A stretch of DNA of 52,362 nt. Origin: Eubacterium sp. UBA3279 (lineage in GTDB: Bacteria; Bacillota; Clostridia; Lachnospirales; Lachnospiraceae). Positions 34,424 through 43,321 of this stretch are shown here, piece by piece (position 1 is the first letter of the stretch; each line of letters begins with the position of its first letter). The notes beneath the pieces are model-generated. The model worked only from the letters and a program-made list of their open reading frames with translations, ran no database searches and was not told the origin of the DNA. Both the position numbers and the translations under genes were made by a program. Location: assembly GCA_002361775.1 (NCBI GenBank), contig DETV01000101.1:1-52362 (forward strand). The letters run 5' to 3'.

Positions 34424-35671
34424 ATGAAGAAGTACACGATTGCAGTCGCTGGTACCGGATATGTGGGATTGTCCCTCGCGGTGCTGCTGGCACAACACAA
34501 TAAGGTCTATGCCGTGGACATCGTCCCGGAAAAAGTGGAACTTATCAATAATAGAAAGTCCCCGATACAGGATGAGTATATCGAGAAATACTTGAGTGAG
34601 AAGGAACTGGACCTGACCGCAACGCTGGATGCCGAGAGCGCCTATAGCAATGCGGACTTTGTTGTTATTGCGGCTCCGACCAATTACGACTCCGTTACCC
34701 AGCACTTCAACACGACAGCTGTGGAAAATGTGATCGAGCTGGTTATGAAAGCAAATCCGAATGCCACTATGGTCATCAAGTCCACGGTGCCGGTTGGATA
34801 TACGGCCTCGGTGCGTGAGAAGTACAACTGCAAAAACATCATCTTCAGTCCGGAGTTTTTGCGAGAGTCTAAGGCATTGTACGATAATTTGTTCCCCAGC
34901 AGGATAATCGTCAGTACGGATGCGGAAGACGAGCGTTTGACACAGGCCGCGCACACCTTCGCAGAGTTGCTCCAAGAGGGTGCAATTAAAGAGAACATTG
35001 ACACGCTGTTCATGGGCTTTACCGAGGCTGAGGCAGTTAAGCTGTTTGCCAACACCTATCTTGCGTTGCGTGTTACGTACTTCAATGAACTCGACACCTA
35101 CGCAGAGAGCAAGGGCCTGAATACAAAGCAAATTATTGAGGGTGTGTGTCTCGATCCGCGTATCGGTAGCCATTACAATAATCCTTCCTTTGGATATGGC
35201 GGCTACTGTCTACCGAAAGACACCAAGCAGCTTCTCGCTAACTATGCGGATGTTCCTCAGAACATGATGTCAGCCATTGTGGACAGCAACAGGACAAGAA
35301 AGGACTTCATCGCAGACCGGGTGCTGCGGCTGGCTGGGTACTACGGATACGAGGAAGATAACCAGTACAGCAAGAGCAAAGAAAAGCCTGCGACGATTGG
35401 TGTATACCGGCTGACCATGAAGAGCAATAGCGATAACTTCCGCCAGAGCAGCATTCAGGGTGTCATGAAGCGGATCAAGGCTAAGGGCGCAACTGTTGTC
35501 ATCTATGAGCCGACGCTGGAAGATGGCGAGAAATTTTTCGGTTCAGTAGTAGTCAACGATTTGGAGAAGTTCAAAGAACTGAGTGACGCCATCATCGCAA
35601 ACCGGTATGACAAATGCCTGGATGATGTCAAAGAGAAAGTATATACGAGAGACCTGTTCGGCAGGGACTGA
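34424..35671 (+). CDS. ugd: UDP-glucose 6-dehydrogenase-type nucleotide-sugar dehydrogenase
   Basis: 415 residues. NAD motif AVAGTGYVGLSLAVLLA at about 7-23, the TVPVG motif, FSPEFLRES loop, K206 region (EAVKLFANT) and catalytic C262 in FGYGGYCLPKDT. It oxidises UDP-glucose twice to UDP-glucuronate (or a similar sugar) in the cytoplasm, giving an acidic residue for the polysaccharide. The size and motifs match the short UDP-glucose dehydrogenases found in capsule loci. GAGGAG is 7 bases before the ATG. It is the first gene of the operon proper. Its base composition is visibly more GC rich than the preceding chromosome and the middle of the locus, which suggests transfer. Confidence 0.92.
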   Translation: MKKYTIAVAGTGYVGLSLAVLLAQHNKVYAVDIVPEKVELINNRKSPIQDEYIEKYLSEKELDLTATLDAESAYSNADFVVIAAPTNYDSVTQHFNTTAVENVIELVMKANPNATMVIKSTVPVGYTASVREKYNCKNIIFSPEFLRESKALYDNLFPSRIIVSTDAEDERLTQAAHTFAELLQEGAIKENIDTLFMGFTEAEAVKLFANTYLALRVTYFNELDTYAESKGLNTKQIIEGVCLDPRIGSHYNNPSFGYGGYCLPKDTKQLLANYADVPQNMMSAIVDSNRTRKDFIADRVLRLAGYYGYEEDNQYSKSKEKPATIGVYRLTMKSNSDNFRQSSIQGVMKRIKAKGATVVIYEPTLEDGEKFFGSVVVNDLEKFKELSDAIIANRYDKCLDDVKEKVYTRDLFGRD

Positions 35672-35699
35672 GCAAGTACATATAGAGAGGAATAAGTAA

Positions 35700-36812
35700 A
35701 TGTATGATTATTTGGTTGTAGGTTCTGGCTTATATGGCGCTGTTTTTGCACATGAAGCTAAAGCCCACGGAAAAACTGTATTAGTTATCGATAAGCGTCC
35801 TAACATTGCAGGGAATATATATACCGAGAACATTGAGGGCATTAATGTCCACAAGTACGGTGCACATATTTTTCACACCAACGACAAGAAGGTGTGGAGC
35901 TACATAACAAAGTATGCGGAGTTCAATCGCTTCACCAATAGCCCTGTGGCCAACTATAAGGGAGAACTTTATTCGCTGCCATTTAACATGTACACATTCA
36001 ATAAGATGTGGGGTGTTGTCACGCCGGAGGAAGCAGCCGCAAAGATTGAGGAGCAGCGCAAAGAAATCACCAGTGAGCCAAAGAATTTGGAAGAGCAGGC
36101 AATTTCTCTGGTGGGTCGAGATATCTACGAGAAACTCATTAAAGGATATACAGAAAAGCAGTGGGGCCGCGACTGCAAAGAGCTGCCGGCTTTTATCATC
36201 AAGCGTTTACCGGTACGCCTGACCTTTGACAACAACTATTTCAATGCACTGTATCAGGGCATCCCTGTGGGCGGCTACACCAAACTGGTGGAGAACCTGC
36301 TTGACGGCATTGAGGTCCGTCTGAACACTGACTACCTTGAACACAAGGCTGAACTAGATGCCTTGGCTGGTAAGGTCGTCTACACGGGTCCTATTGATGC
36401 TTATTTCGATTATAAGTTGGGTACACTGGAGTACCGTTCGGTCCGCTTTGAGAACGAGCTGTTGGACAAACCGAGCTTCCAGGGCAATGCCGCTGTCAAC
36501 TACACCGACCGTGAGACTCCCTGGACCCGTATCATCGAGCACAAATGGTTCGAGTTTGGCAAGGATGAAAATGGCAACGACCTGCCTAAGACTATCATCA
36601 GTCGCGAGTACAGCAGCGAGTGGAAACCGGGAGATGAACCGTACTATCCGGTCAACGATGAAAAGAATGGAAAGCTCTATGCTGAGTACAAGAAACTGGC
36701 GGATGCAGAAGAACGGGTAATCTTTGGAGGCCGGCTTGGTGAATACAAGTATTACGACATGGATCAAGTGATTGCGGCAGCGCTAGAATGCGCAGAGCGA
36801 GTTTTGAATTGA
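35700..36812 (+). CDS. glf: UDP-galactopyranose mutase
   Basis: FAD enzyme interconverting UDP-galactopyranose and UDP-galactofuranose in the cytoplasm. 370 residues, normal length. The N-terminal FAD motif is VVGSGLYGAVFAHEA, followed by NIAGNIYTE and GAHIFHTND, and later the conserved EKQWGRDCKELPAFIIKRLP and the C-terminal GGRLGEYKYYDMDQVI. Its presence means the polysaccharide probably contains galactofuranose. GAGAGG lies 9 bases before the ATG. It is 28 bases after ugd and shares its higher GC content, so the pair may have arrived together. Confidence 0.95.
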   Translation: MYDYLVVGSGLYGAVFAHEAKAHGKTVLVIDKRPNIAGNIYTENIEGINVHKYGAHIFHTNDKKVWSYITKYAEFNRFTNSPVANYKGELYSLPFNMYTFNKMWGVVTPEEAAAKIEEQRKEITSEPKNLEEQAISLVGRDIYEKLIKGYTEKQWGRDCKELPAFIIKRLPVRLTFDNNYFNALYQGIPVGGYTKLVENLLDGIEVRLNTDYLEHKAELDALAGKVVYTGPIDAYFDYKLGTLEYRSVRFENELLDKPSFQGNAAVNYTDRETPWTRIIEHKWFEFGKDENGNDLPKTIISREYSSEWKPGDEPYYPVNDEKNGKLYAEYKKLADAEERVIFGGRLGEYKYYDMDQVIAAALECAERVLN

Positions 36813-36828
36813 GAGGTAAATAAAACAG

Positions 36829-37905
36829 ATGAAGAAGATATTAATGGTTTGTGAAGCCTTTGGAGGCGGTGTTTTTACTTACGTTTCTCAGCTCTGCAAC
36901 GATATGGTCGATAGTTTCGATGTGTATCTGGCATATTCGCTCAGACCGCAGACACCAAAGAACTATAAGGAGTTTTTGGATGATCGTGTTCATCTGATTG
37001 AGATGAAGCACGTTGGTGTGAAAGGACTAACCAATCTCAAAAGCGATATTGCCGCAATTAGGGAACTTCGTCAGATAGAGCAAGAAATCCGGCCGGATGT
37101 GATACACCTTCACTCATCTGTCGCAGGGGGACTTGGTCGTTTAGCGTATAAGGGAAAGAATAATACTGTTGTTTATACACCACATGGGTACGCCCACATT
37201 TTGATGGGCCCCGGAAAAAAAAGCCTGATCTACAAAACGGCTGAGAAGATCCTTGGTAATAGAGCCCTCACCCTTACATGCTGTGAGAGCGAAGATGAAG
37301 AAGCAAAAAAGTTCTCAAAAAGGACTGCATATATCGAAACAGGCGTGAACTTGGCAGATTTGTCGGCTTCACTTGACGGAATTGAGCCTATTAAGAGTGA
37401 TAAGTTTACTGTTTTTACATTAGGTCGAGCTTGTGTTCAGAAGCAGCCCCAGTTATTCAATCGAATTGCAGAACTCGTTCCTGAAGCCCGGTTTGTATGG
37501 ATTGGAAACGGAGAACTGGAGAATGAGTTGACCGCCCCGAACATGGAAGTGACCGGCTGGAAGCCGAGAAAAGAAGCTCTAGCAATGGCAAAAGGCGCCG
37601 ATGCATTTATTCTGTGCAGCCTTGGTGAAGCAATTGCAATGAGCTTGATTGAAAACATGTATATCAAGAAGTTGGTTCTTGTCAGCAATACAATGGGAAA
37701 CAAAAGTGTAATCCATGACGGTGTTAATGGATATGTCTGTGATACGGCTGAGGAGTATGCTGAGAAAATCAAGAATGCTATGAAAGCGTTTCCGACTGCA
37801 CTTCCAGAAAAGGCATATCAGGATGTGCTGGATATTTATAACACCGAGGCAATGAAGAAAAAGTATATAGAGTTTTATAAAAAGGTAGCCATGGGAGCGC
37901 AGTAA
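36829..37905 (+). CDS. Glycosyltransferase family 4 (GT-B)
   Basis: 358 residues, GT-B fold. N-terminal glycine-rich loop ACEAFGGGVFTYVSQL (about 8-22), HLHSSVAGGLGRLA, TPHGYAH, and a C-terminal GT4 donor site with LGRACVQKQP and CSLGEAIAMSLIENMY (EAxxxSxIE) followed by DGVNGYVCDT. It adds one sugar from a nucleotide donor to the lipid-linked repeat on the inner membrane face. No membrane segment. It lies 16 bases after glf. Donor and linkage cannot be read from sequence. Confidence 0.9.
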   Translation: MKKILMVCEAFGGGVFTYVSQLCNDMVDSFDVYLAYSLRPQTPKNYKEFLDDRVHLIEMKHVGVKGLTNLKSDIAAIRELRQIEQEIRPDVIHLHSSVAGGLGRLAYKGKNNTVVYTPHGYAHILMGPGKKSLIYKTAEKILGNRALTLTCCESEDEEAKKFSKRTAYIETGVNLADLSASLDGIEPIKSDKFTVFTLGRACVQKQPQLFNRIAELVPEARFVWIGNGELENELTAPNMEVTGWKPRKEALAMAKGADAFILCSLGEAIAMSLIENMYIKKLVLVSNTMGNKSVIHDGVNGYVCDTAEEYAEKIKNAMKAFPTALPEKAYQDVLDIYNTEAMKKKYIEFYKKVAMGAQ

Positions 37906-37919
37906 ACGGGAGAAAAAGA

Positions 37920-38927
37920 ATGAAACAGACCGAAACAAACCCACTGATAAGCATAGTGTTACCAATTTACAATGTGGGAGAATATTTATCAAAATGCCTT
38001 GATAGCATTGCCAGTCAGACATACTCGAATTTAGAAATCCTGTTAATAGATGATGGAAGCACCGATGGAAGCTCGGAAATATGTGAAAGATATAGAGCTA
38101 AAGATAAACGATTTAAGGTCATTCACAAGGATAATGCAGGAGTTTCTTCAGCACGTAATTGCGGAATTCGTGCAATGACTGGGAAATATATGACCTTCAT
38201 AGACCCAGATGATATGGTAGCTGTTGATTATGTAGAGACGCTATATCGCTCAATAGAAGAAAACCATGCGCAAATATCTATATGTGGCGTAAAGACGGTT
38301 TTTTCAGAGAAATTCTGCACAACCGATACAAGTAGTAGGAGATGTGAGGTATTCACTACTGAGCAGGCGATTGAAAAGATGCTCTATCAGGATGAGATAG
38401 ATGTCAATGCTTGGGGGAAAATGTATCTTTCGACTTTGTTTGAAGGAATCGAATATCCGGTAGGAAAGATTAATGAAGATACTGCTGTCACATATAAAGT
38501 ATTTTCCAAAGCAAGCGTTATTTCATTTGATTCGTATAGGTGTTACTTTTATGTACAACGCCCAGGCAGTATTATGCATCAAAGTTTTGCGGAAAGAAAG
38601 ATGTCACTGGTTGAATTTTCCGAAGAGTGTCTGCGATATATCGAAATAAATTTTCCGAATATTAGAAATGCAGCCGTGTGCAAGCACGTGACAGATAGCT
38701 TTGTTTTAATCTGCAAGATTTATGAGTGTACTCCTCTAAATAGGAAGTGTCTTGATAAATGCTGGGAAATAACAAAAAAGTATCGCTTATCAGTCATTCG
38801 AGATCCGAAAGCAAGGAATAAGACGAAGATTGCTTGTCTGGTAAGTTACTTTGGACCTCGTTTGGTGGCGTTTGTAAAGGGATTGAACGCACACATGGAT
38901 GAAAAAAGAGGAGTACGCAAAATTTAG
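37920..38927 (+). CDS. Glycosyltransferase family 2 (GT-A)
   Basis: 335 residues. Classic GT2 start SIVLPIYNVGEYLSKCLDSI, donor-site DDGSTDGS, NAGVSSARNCGI, and the metal motif DPDD at about 97-100 (TFIDPDDMV). The later catalytic acid region is NEDTAVTYKVF. C-terminal 100 residues are variable, as in EpsJ-type enzymes. It transfers a sugar to the growing lipid-linked oligosaccharide in the cytoplasm. It starts 14 bases after the previous gene; from about here to 43.3 kb the DNA is clearly AT richer than ugd-glf. Confidence 0.9.
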   Translation: MKQTETNPLISIVLPIYNVGEYLSKCLDSIASQTYSNLEILLIDDGSTDGSSEICERYRAKDKRFKVIHKDNAGVSSARNCGIRAMTGKYMTFIDPDDMVAVDYVETLYRSIEENHAQISICGVKTVFSEKFCTTDTSSRRCEVFTTEQAIEKMLYQDEIDVNAWGKMYLSTLFEGIEYPVGKINEDTAVTYKVFSKASVISFDSYRCYFYVQRPGSIMHQSFAERKMSLVEFSEECLRYIEINFPNIRNAAVCKHVTDSFVLICKIYECTPLNRKCLDKCWEITKKYRLSVIRDPKARNKTKIACLVSYFGPRLVAFVKGLNAHMDEKRGVRKI

Positions 38928-38984
38928 CCCGCGGGAAAAAGAGAATGAAAGCGGAGTAATCAAAATAAAGGAGGTAGTCTTCGA

Positions 38985-40088
38985 GTGAGAAAAAGAGTCA
39001 TAATATCTTCTGCAAACTTAAGAAATGGAAATGGAATCGCAAGTTGTATTATGAGCTATTATGACGGTCTTCTAAGTAATGGCTACCAAGTTGATTTCGT
39101 CTTGCAGAGCAATGTACCTTCTCAACACATGGAGCATGTTGAAACCAGTGGCGGGAAGATATTCTTTTATCCTCATAATACAGGTAAGCCTAATAAAGAG
39201 AACGCGCAGTTCATTGAAAATGTATTGCGCAATGGAGACTATGATATAGTACATAACAATCTAACAGGATTGAATGGTGTTGTTTTTCTTAGAACGGCGA
39301 AGAGATGTGGAATTAAGAATCGAATACACCATAGTCATAATCCACACGAGACTTCTTCAGCAAAAGCAAGGATTCGCAGCCTTTTGTATGATCCGGCTTG
39401 TGCGAGACTGGCTACAAAAGGACTCGCTTGCTCTTCACTAGCAGGTGATGACGTATTTGGAAAGAACAAATATGTCATACTACCAAACGCAATTGATCCT
39501 GAACAATACACATTTGATTCGGTATTTCGTAATACTTTTAGAGAAGAATATGAGTTAACTGATAAGTTTGTAATTGGGACAGTGTGTAGACACGCAGAGC
39601 AGAAGAATCCCTTCTTTATCATTGACGTTTTCAATGAGATCCACAAAGCTGATGGAAGAGCGAGACTACTTTGGATTGGCTCAGGGCCGTTAACAGAAGA
39701 AGTGCAACGCTATATTGACAGCAAAGGGATTCATGACTATGTGTTAATGTTGGGCGCAAGGAAAGACGCTAATAAGATATATTCAGCGATGGATGTGTTT
39801 TTCCTTCCGTCTTTATTTGAGGGTTTGGGTATGGTCTACATTGAGGCGCAGGCATCTGGATTGTATTGCTTTGCCTCTGATGTAATACCTGTTGATACTG
39901 CTATAACACCAAATATTGAGTATATATCATTAAAAGAGAATGTTTTATTCTGGGCGAATAAGATTCGTTCGGCTCAATATCGTGATGTGATTAGGGGAGA
40001 CTATACAGATTGCTTAAAGACACACGGCTTTGATTTGCGTTACTGCGGCGGACAATTGGCAGAGATATATGATAATTTACTAAAATAA
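38985..40088 (+). CDS. Glycosyltransferase family 4 (EpsF-like)
   Basis: 367 residues, GT-B fold. N-terminal NLRNGNGIASCIMSYYDGL loop, IHHSHNPHE, then C-terminal LPNAIDPEQYTF, TVCRHAEQKNPFF and the donor motif LPSLFEGLGMVYIEAQASGL (EGLG..IEAQ). This resembles EpsF/Cap1-type enzymes of exopolysaccharide loci. The start is a GTG at 38985 with AAAGGAGG 10 bases upstream. The 57-base gap before it is the largest between glycosyltransferase genes here but shows no promoter or terminator. Confidence 0.9.
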   Translation: MRKRVIISSANLRNGNGIASCIMSYYDGLLSNGYQVDFVLQSNVPSQHMEHVETSGGKIFFYPHNTGKPNKENAQFIENVLRNGDYDIVHNNLTGLNGVVFLRTAKRCGIKNRIHHSHNPHETSSAKARIRSLLYDPACARLATKGLACSSLAGDDVFGKNKYVILPNAIDPEQYTFDSVFRNTFREEYELTDKFVIGTVCRHAEQKNPFFIIDVFNEIHKADGRARLLWIGSGPLTEEVQRYIDSKGIHDYVLMLGARKDANKIYSAMDVFFLPSLFEGLGMVYIEAQASGLYCFASDVIPVDTAITPNIEYISLKENVLFWANKIRSAQYRDVIRGDYTDCLKTHGFDLRYCGGQLAEIYDNLLK

Positions 40089-40115
40089 CAAGGAAGTACA
40101 GCCGAGGAAGAATCG

Positions 40116-41297
40116 ATGCTCATATATATTATATTACTTTTGCTTACGTTTTTTGCAAATGCAGTGTTCAAACCCAACAGGAGCAGAAAAGGAAAAAAAT
40201 ACTTTGTGGTGTTTATGTTTGGTGCGATTTACCTTGTAAATGCACTGAGAAGTCCCGCAATAGGAATTGACTTGAATAAATACTACGCACCGCATTATGC
40301 ACAGTTCGCCCAAATTCCATGGGACAACTTACAGTCCGTAACAATTTCAGGAGACTGGGAATTAGGATTTTGTGCATTTTGCAAATTACTAACTTATATT
40401 TCAACAGATATACAGTTTTTTATTGCGGTTTCAAGCGCAATAATTGTTCTACCTTATGGATACTTTATATACAAGAACTGTGAGGATGTAGTATTCGGTA
40501 CCTTTTTCTACATCGCATACAATTTACTATTTTCAAACATGAATACAATACGTCAAGCTATGGCTGTAAGTATTGTAATTATGGGGTTGGCATTCTTGAG
40601 AGATAAAAGGTACTTGAGGTATATAGCGGTTGTTCTAGTGGCAGTGCTATTTCACAAGAGCGCATTGATTGCTCTCGTTCTTGTGTTTTTGGATGCGATA
40701 AAGCTTACACCAAAGCGGTTAGCATTGTTATTGATTGTGTTGGCCTTAATTCCTGCAACATATTCGGTTCTGTTCAACTACCTATTACAGATTCCTTATC
40801 TATCCGAATCATATGATATATATAAGTCGGGAATGCATGCAATAGGGTACCTTAACTGGAACTCGTTAGTGCAATTTATAGTTCCCTTTGTTGTTTTTAT
40901 ACTTGTCTGGGTGTATGTGAAACCGTGGAAGACGTTTGATGATAGTATACAAAATAAGAGAAGAATTAGTTTTACTGGTGGAAAAATAATAATAAAAAGA
41001 AACAGGATAGAAAAAGGTGAGTGGACGGATTCAATCTTAGGTTTTGGAGTATATTTAGCAGCGGTGTGTCGATTCTTTGTATTCTTTGTGTTTGTTGTTG
41101 GTAGATTAAGCCAGTTCTTTGTCCCATTTACGATGCTTGCTTTTCCCAAGGCACTAAATAAAATTGAGGACAGCAGCACAAGGAAAATAGTTAGATACGG
41201 GATGTATTGTGTATTGTTGGTTTATTTCCTGTATATCGGATTTACTTCGGGAGATATTCTGTACGGAACAGTTCCTTATGCATTTTTTTGGAAGTAA
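40116..41297 (+). CDS. EpsG-family polysaccharide polymerase (Wzy-like)
   Basis: 393 residues, ten to twelve hydrophobic segments with large loops. The N-terminal pattern (FKPNRSRKGKKYFVVF, VNALRSPAIGIDLNKYYAPHY) matches the EpsG family, including the conserved R..GxD..Y motif. EpsG proteins occupy the place of Wzy and polymerise flipped repeat units on the outer membrane face. A long basic cytoplasmic loop (NKRRISFTGGKIIIKRNR) is near residue 285. It lies 27 bases after the glycosyltransferase gene and is AT rich. With the Wzx flippase encoded downstream, a Wzx/Wzy-dependent route is indicated. Confidence 0.88.
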   Translation: MLIYIILLLLTFFANAVFKPNRSRKGKKYFVVFMFGAIYLVNALRSPAIGIDLNKYYAPHYAQFAQIPWDNLQSVTISGDWELGFCAFCKLLTYISTDIQFFIAVSSAIIVLPYGYFIYKNCEDVVFGTFFYIAYNLLFSNMNTIRQAMAVSIVIMGLAFLRDKRYLRYIAVVLVAVLFHKSALIALVLVFLDAIKLTPKRLALLLIVLALIPATYSVLFNYLLQIPYLSESYDIYKSGMHAIGYLNWNSLVQFIVPFVVFILVWVYVKPWKTFDDSIQNKRRISFTGGKIIIKRNRIEKGEWTDSILGFGVYLAAVCRFFVFFVFVVGRLSQFFVPFTMLAFPKALNKIEDSSTRKIVRYGMYCVLLVYFLYIGFTSGDILYGTVPYAFFWK

Positions 41298-41310
41298 GGA
41301 GAATAGATAA

Positions 41311-42159
41311 ATGGAAGAAAAGAGAATCACCTTGCAAGAGATGCAGTGTTATGTGTCAAACATACTTAGAAGATTTGATGAGTTCTGCAATGAGAAAGAA
41401 CTGACGTATTATGTTGGGTACGGCACGCTCTTAGGAGCGATTCGTCATAATGGCTTTATACCTTGGGATGATGATATAGACATCATGATGCCTAGAGATG
41501 ACTACGATAAGCTGCTAAAATACTCGTTTATTGATGATGAAAAAAGATATGAGATTGTTAGTAGTAAGAACAGAAGAGGCTGGCCATACCCTTTTGCTAA
41601 ATGCGTGGATAATAATACAGAACTGATTGAACAGCAATTTAACTCAGGAACAATCGGAGTATATATTGATTTGTTTCCTTTAGATGGATTACCTTCTGGA
41701 AACATAAGAAGAAAAATACACATGATGTATTTGTATTTCTGGCATTATATGCTAATAACGCTTCAGAAAAGAGAATTAAAGGGAAGTTCAAAACTTAAAA
41801 CTGCCGTTAAGTATGCAGTATATCCAATTGCAAAGCTCATAGGAATTGAGCGTATGGTTTCTCATATTGAGAAGATTGGAAGGAAGTATTCCTTATTAGA
41901 TGCGGACTTTGTCGCATCACAAATGATTTGTGTATATGGAGGTAAAGAATGTGTAAAACGAGATTTTTACAAACATAGGGAGCGTCACGCATTTCAGGAT
42001 TTCACGGTATGGATTCCCTCAGGATATGATGGGATTCTGAAAAGTCTTTACCATGATTATATGAAGCTTCCTCCAGAGGATCGTAGGATTACGCATCACA
42101 TATATAACGTAAAAGTAAAGGAGCAGAATATTGAAACAGTCATTAAAGAAGAAAATTGA
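41311..42159 (+). CDS. licD: LicD-family phosphotransferase
   Basis: 282 residues. The nucleotidyltransferase-fold signature is YYVGYGTLLGAIRHNGFIPWDDDIDIMMPRDDY, with catalytic DDDID metal ligands, and the rest of the LicD domain with LDLFPLDG (here YIDLFPLDG). LicD transfers phosphocholine from CDP-choline to teichoic acid or LPS sugars. In this locus no choline genes are seen; instead CMP-phosphonate synthesis is encoded three genes downstream, so I infer that this LicD attaches a phosphonate to a sugar of the repeat. It overlaps the next gene by 29 bases, indicating translational coupling. Confidence 0.9.
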   Translation: MEEKRITLQEMQCYVSNILRRFDEFCNEKELTYYVGYGTLLGAIRHNGFIPWDDDIDIMMPRDDYDKLLKYSFIDDEKRYEIVSSKNRRGWPYPFAKCVDNNTELIEQQFNSGTIGVYIDLFPLDGLPSGNIRRKIHMMYLYFWHYMLITLQKRELKGSSKLKTAVKYAVYPIAKLIGIERMVSHIEKIGRKYSLLDADFVASQMICVYGGKECVKRDFYKHRERHAFQDFTVWIPSGYDGILKSLYHDYMKLPPEDRRITHHIYNVKVKEQNIETVIKEEN

Positions 42160-43321
42160 TTTCATTATTCATCGTCCTTTTCCAATAGAGAAAAACACTG
42201 TATTTTTTCAAAGCTTTGGTGGACAGTATAATGATAATCTGAAGTATATTTCTGAGAGTCTCCATGCACTAAAGCCAGATATTCATATTGTTTGGGCAGT
42301 ATCACAAGATAAGTGTAATATTAGCGATGTTCCAGATTATGTTTCCTGCGTTGATATAGATAGCAGAGAATATGTCTATTATTCATGTAAAAGTCATGTG
42401 TTAGTAGATAATATGACTGGAATTAGAGGGACTATTAGGAGGGAGGACAGTAAGGTTATTAGGTGGTTACTGTCGTCTAAAAAGCAATTAAACATTTCCA
42501 CCTGGCATGGAACTCCGATAAAGAAAATTGGTCTTGATATGAAAAACAATGCTCCGTTTTCTGCATATGTAACGAGTTCAGATTATCTTATAGCAGGATG
42601 TAGGTATACTCAAGTACATCTATGTAAGGCATTTTCTCCAATAAATGTCATTTGCTGCGGCACTCCTCGAAATGATATTTTGGTCAACGGGCTGACTAAT
42701 TCTCAAAAGATTAGATTGAAAACAAAGCTAGGGCTTCCTGCAGATAAAAAGATTGTACTATTTGCTCCTACATTTAGAGATGCCCCTGAATATAGCGGGG
42801 TATATCAAATGGAGAATTTCGATATTCAACGTATTTTGAATACGCTTCAGTGTAGATTTGGTGATGAGTGGGTATTCGTTTTCCGCGTCCATCATGAAGT
42901 GCTAAAAGAAATTGATGTTGAAGCCATTTCAGATAAATATAAGGGGGTGGTGATTAATGGCAATACGCATGATGACATGGCGGAATATCTGGCGATTTCT
43001 GATGCTCTAATAACAGATTATTCTGGATCGGTTTTTGATTATGCACTAACTGGCAAACCGGGATTTCTGTTTACTCCGGACAAAGATCATTATCTCAATG
43101 ATGAACGGGGAGTGTATATACCTTTAGAAGAACTCCCGTATCCATATGCTGTTGATTTGAACTCTTTTTATCAGCTAATTGAGAATTATCAGGAAGCTGA
43201 AGCAAAGGAAAGGATAAGAAGGTTTAATAAAAAAGTTGGAAACTGTGAGACGGGTAATGCTTCTGAGTTTTTGGCTCAAAGAGTAATTAGTTTTATAGAG
43301 ACAGGAGAAAAAGAAAAATGA
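42131..43321 (+). CDS. CDP-glycerol glycerophosphotransferase-family protein (TagB/TagF type)
   Basis: 396 residues. The glycerophosphotransferase domain is recognisable from STWHGTPIKKIGLD, CGTPRNDIL, FAPTFRD, FRVHHEV and the donor-site DALITDYSGSVFDYALTGKPGFLF. Family members transfer glycerol phosphate, ribitol phosphate or related groups from CDP donors at the membrane surface. The start is TTG 42131 with GGAG 7 bases upstream, inside the licD end. No CDP-glycerol synthesis gene is visible nearby, so the donor may come from elsewhere or be the CMP-phosphonate made by the downstream genes. It overlaps the fusion gene by 4 bases (ATGA). Confidence 0.87.
   Translation: MKQSLKKKIDFIIHRPFPIEKNTVFFQSFGGQYNDNLKYISESLHALKPDIHIVWAVSQDKCNISDVPDYVSCVDIDSREYVYYSCKSHVLVDNMTGIRGTIRREDSKVIRWLLSSKKQLNISTWHGTPIKKIGLDMKNNAPFSAYVTSSDYLIAGCRYTQVHLCKAFSPINVICCGTPRNDILVNGLTNSQKIRLKTKLGLPADKKIVLFAPTFRDAPEYSGVYQMENFDIQRILNTLQCRFGDEWVFVFRVHHEVLKEIDVEAISDKYKGVVINGNTHDDMAEYLAISDALITDYSGSVFDYALTGKPGFLFTPDKDHYLNDERGVYIPLEELPYPYAVDLNSFYQLIENYQEAEAKERIRRFNKKVGNCETGNASEFLAQRVISFIETGEKEK

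Noticed and set aside
34218..34493. 91-codon minus-strand frame before ugd
   Set aside because: Runs into the start of ugd on the other strand and has no start signal.
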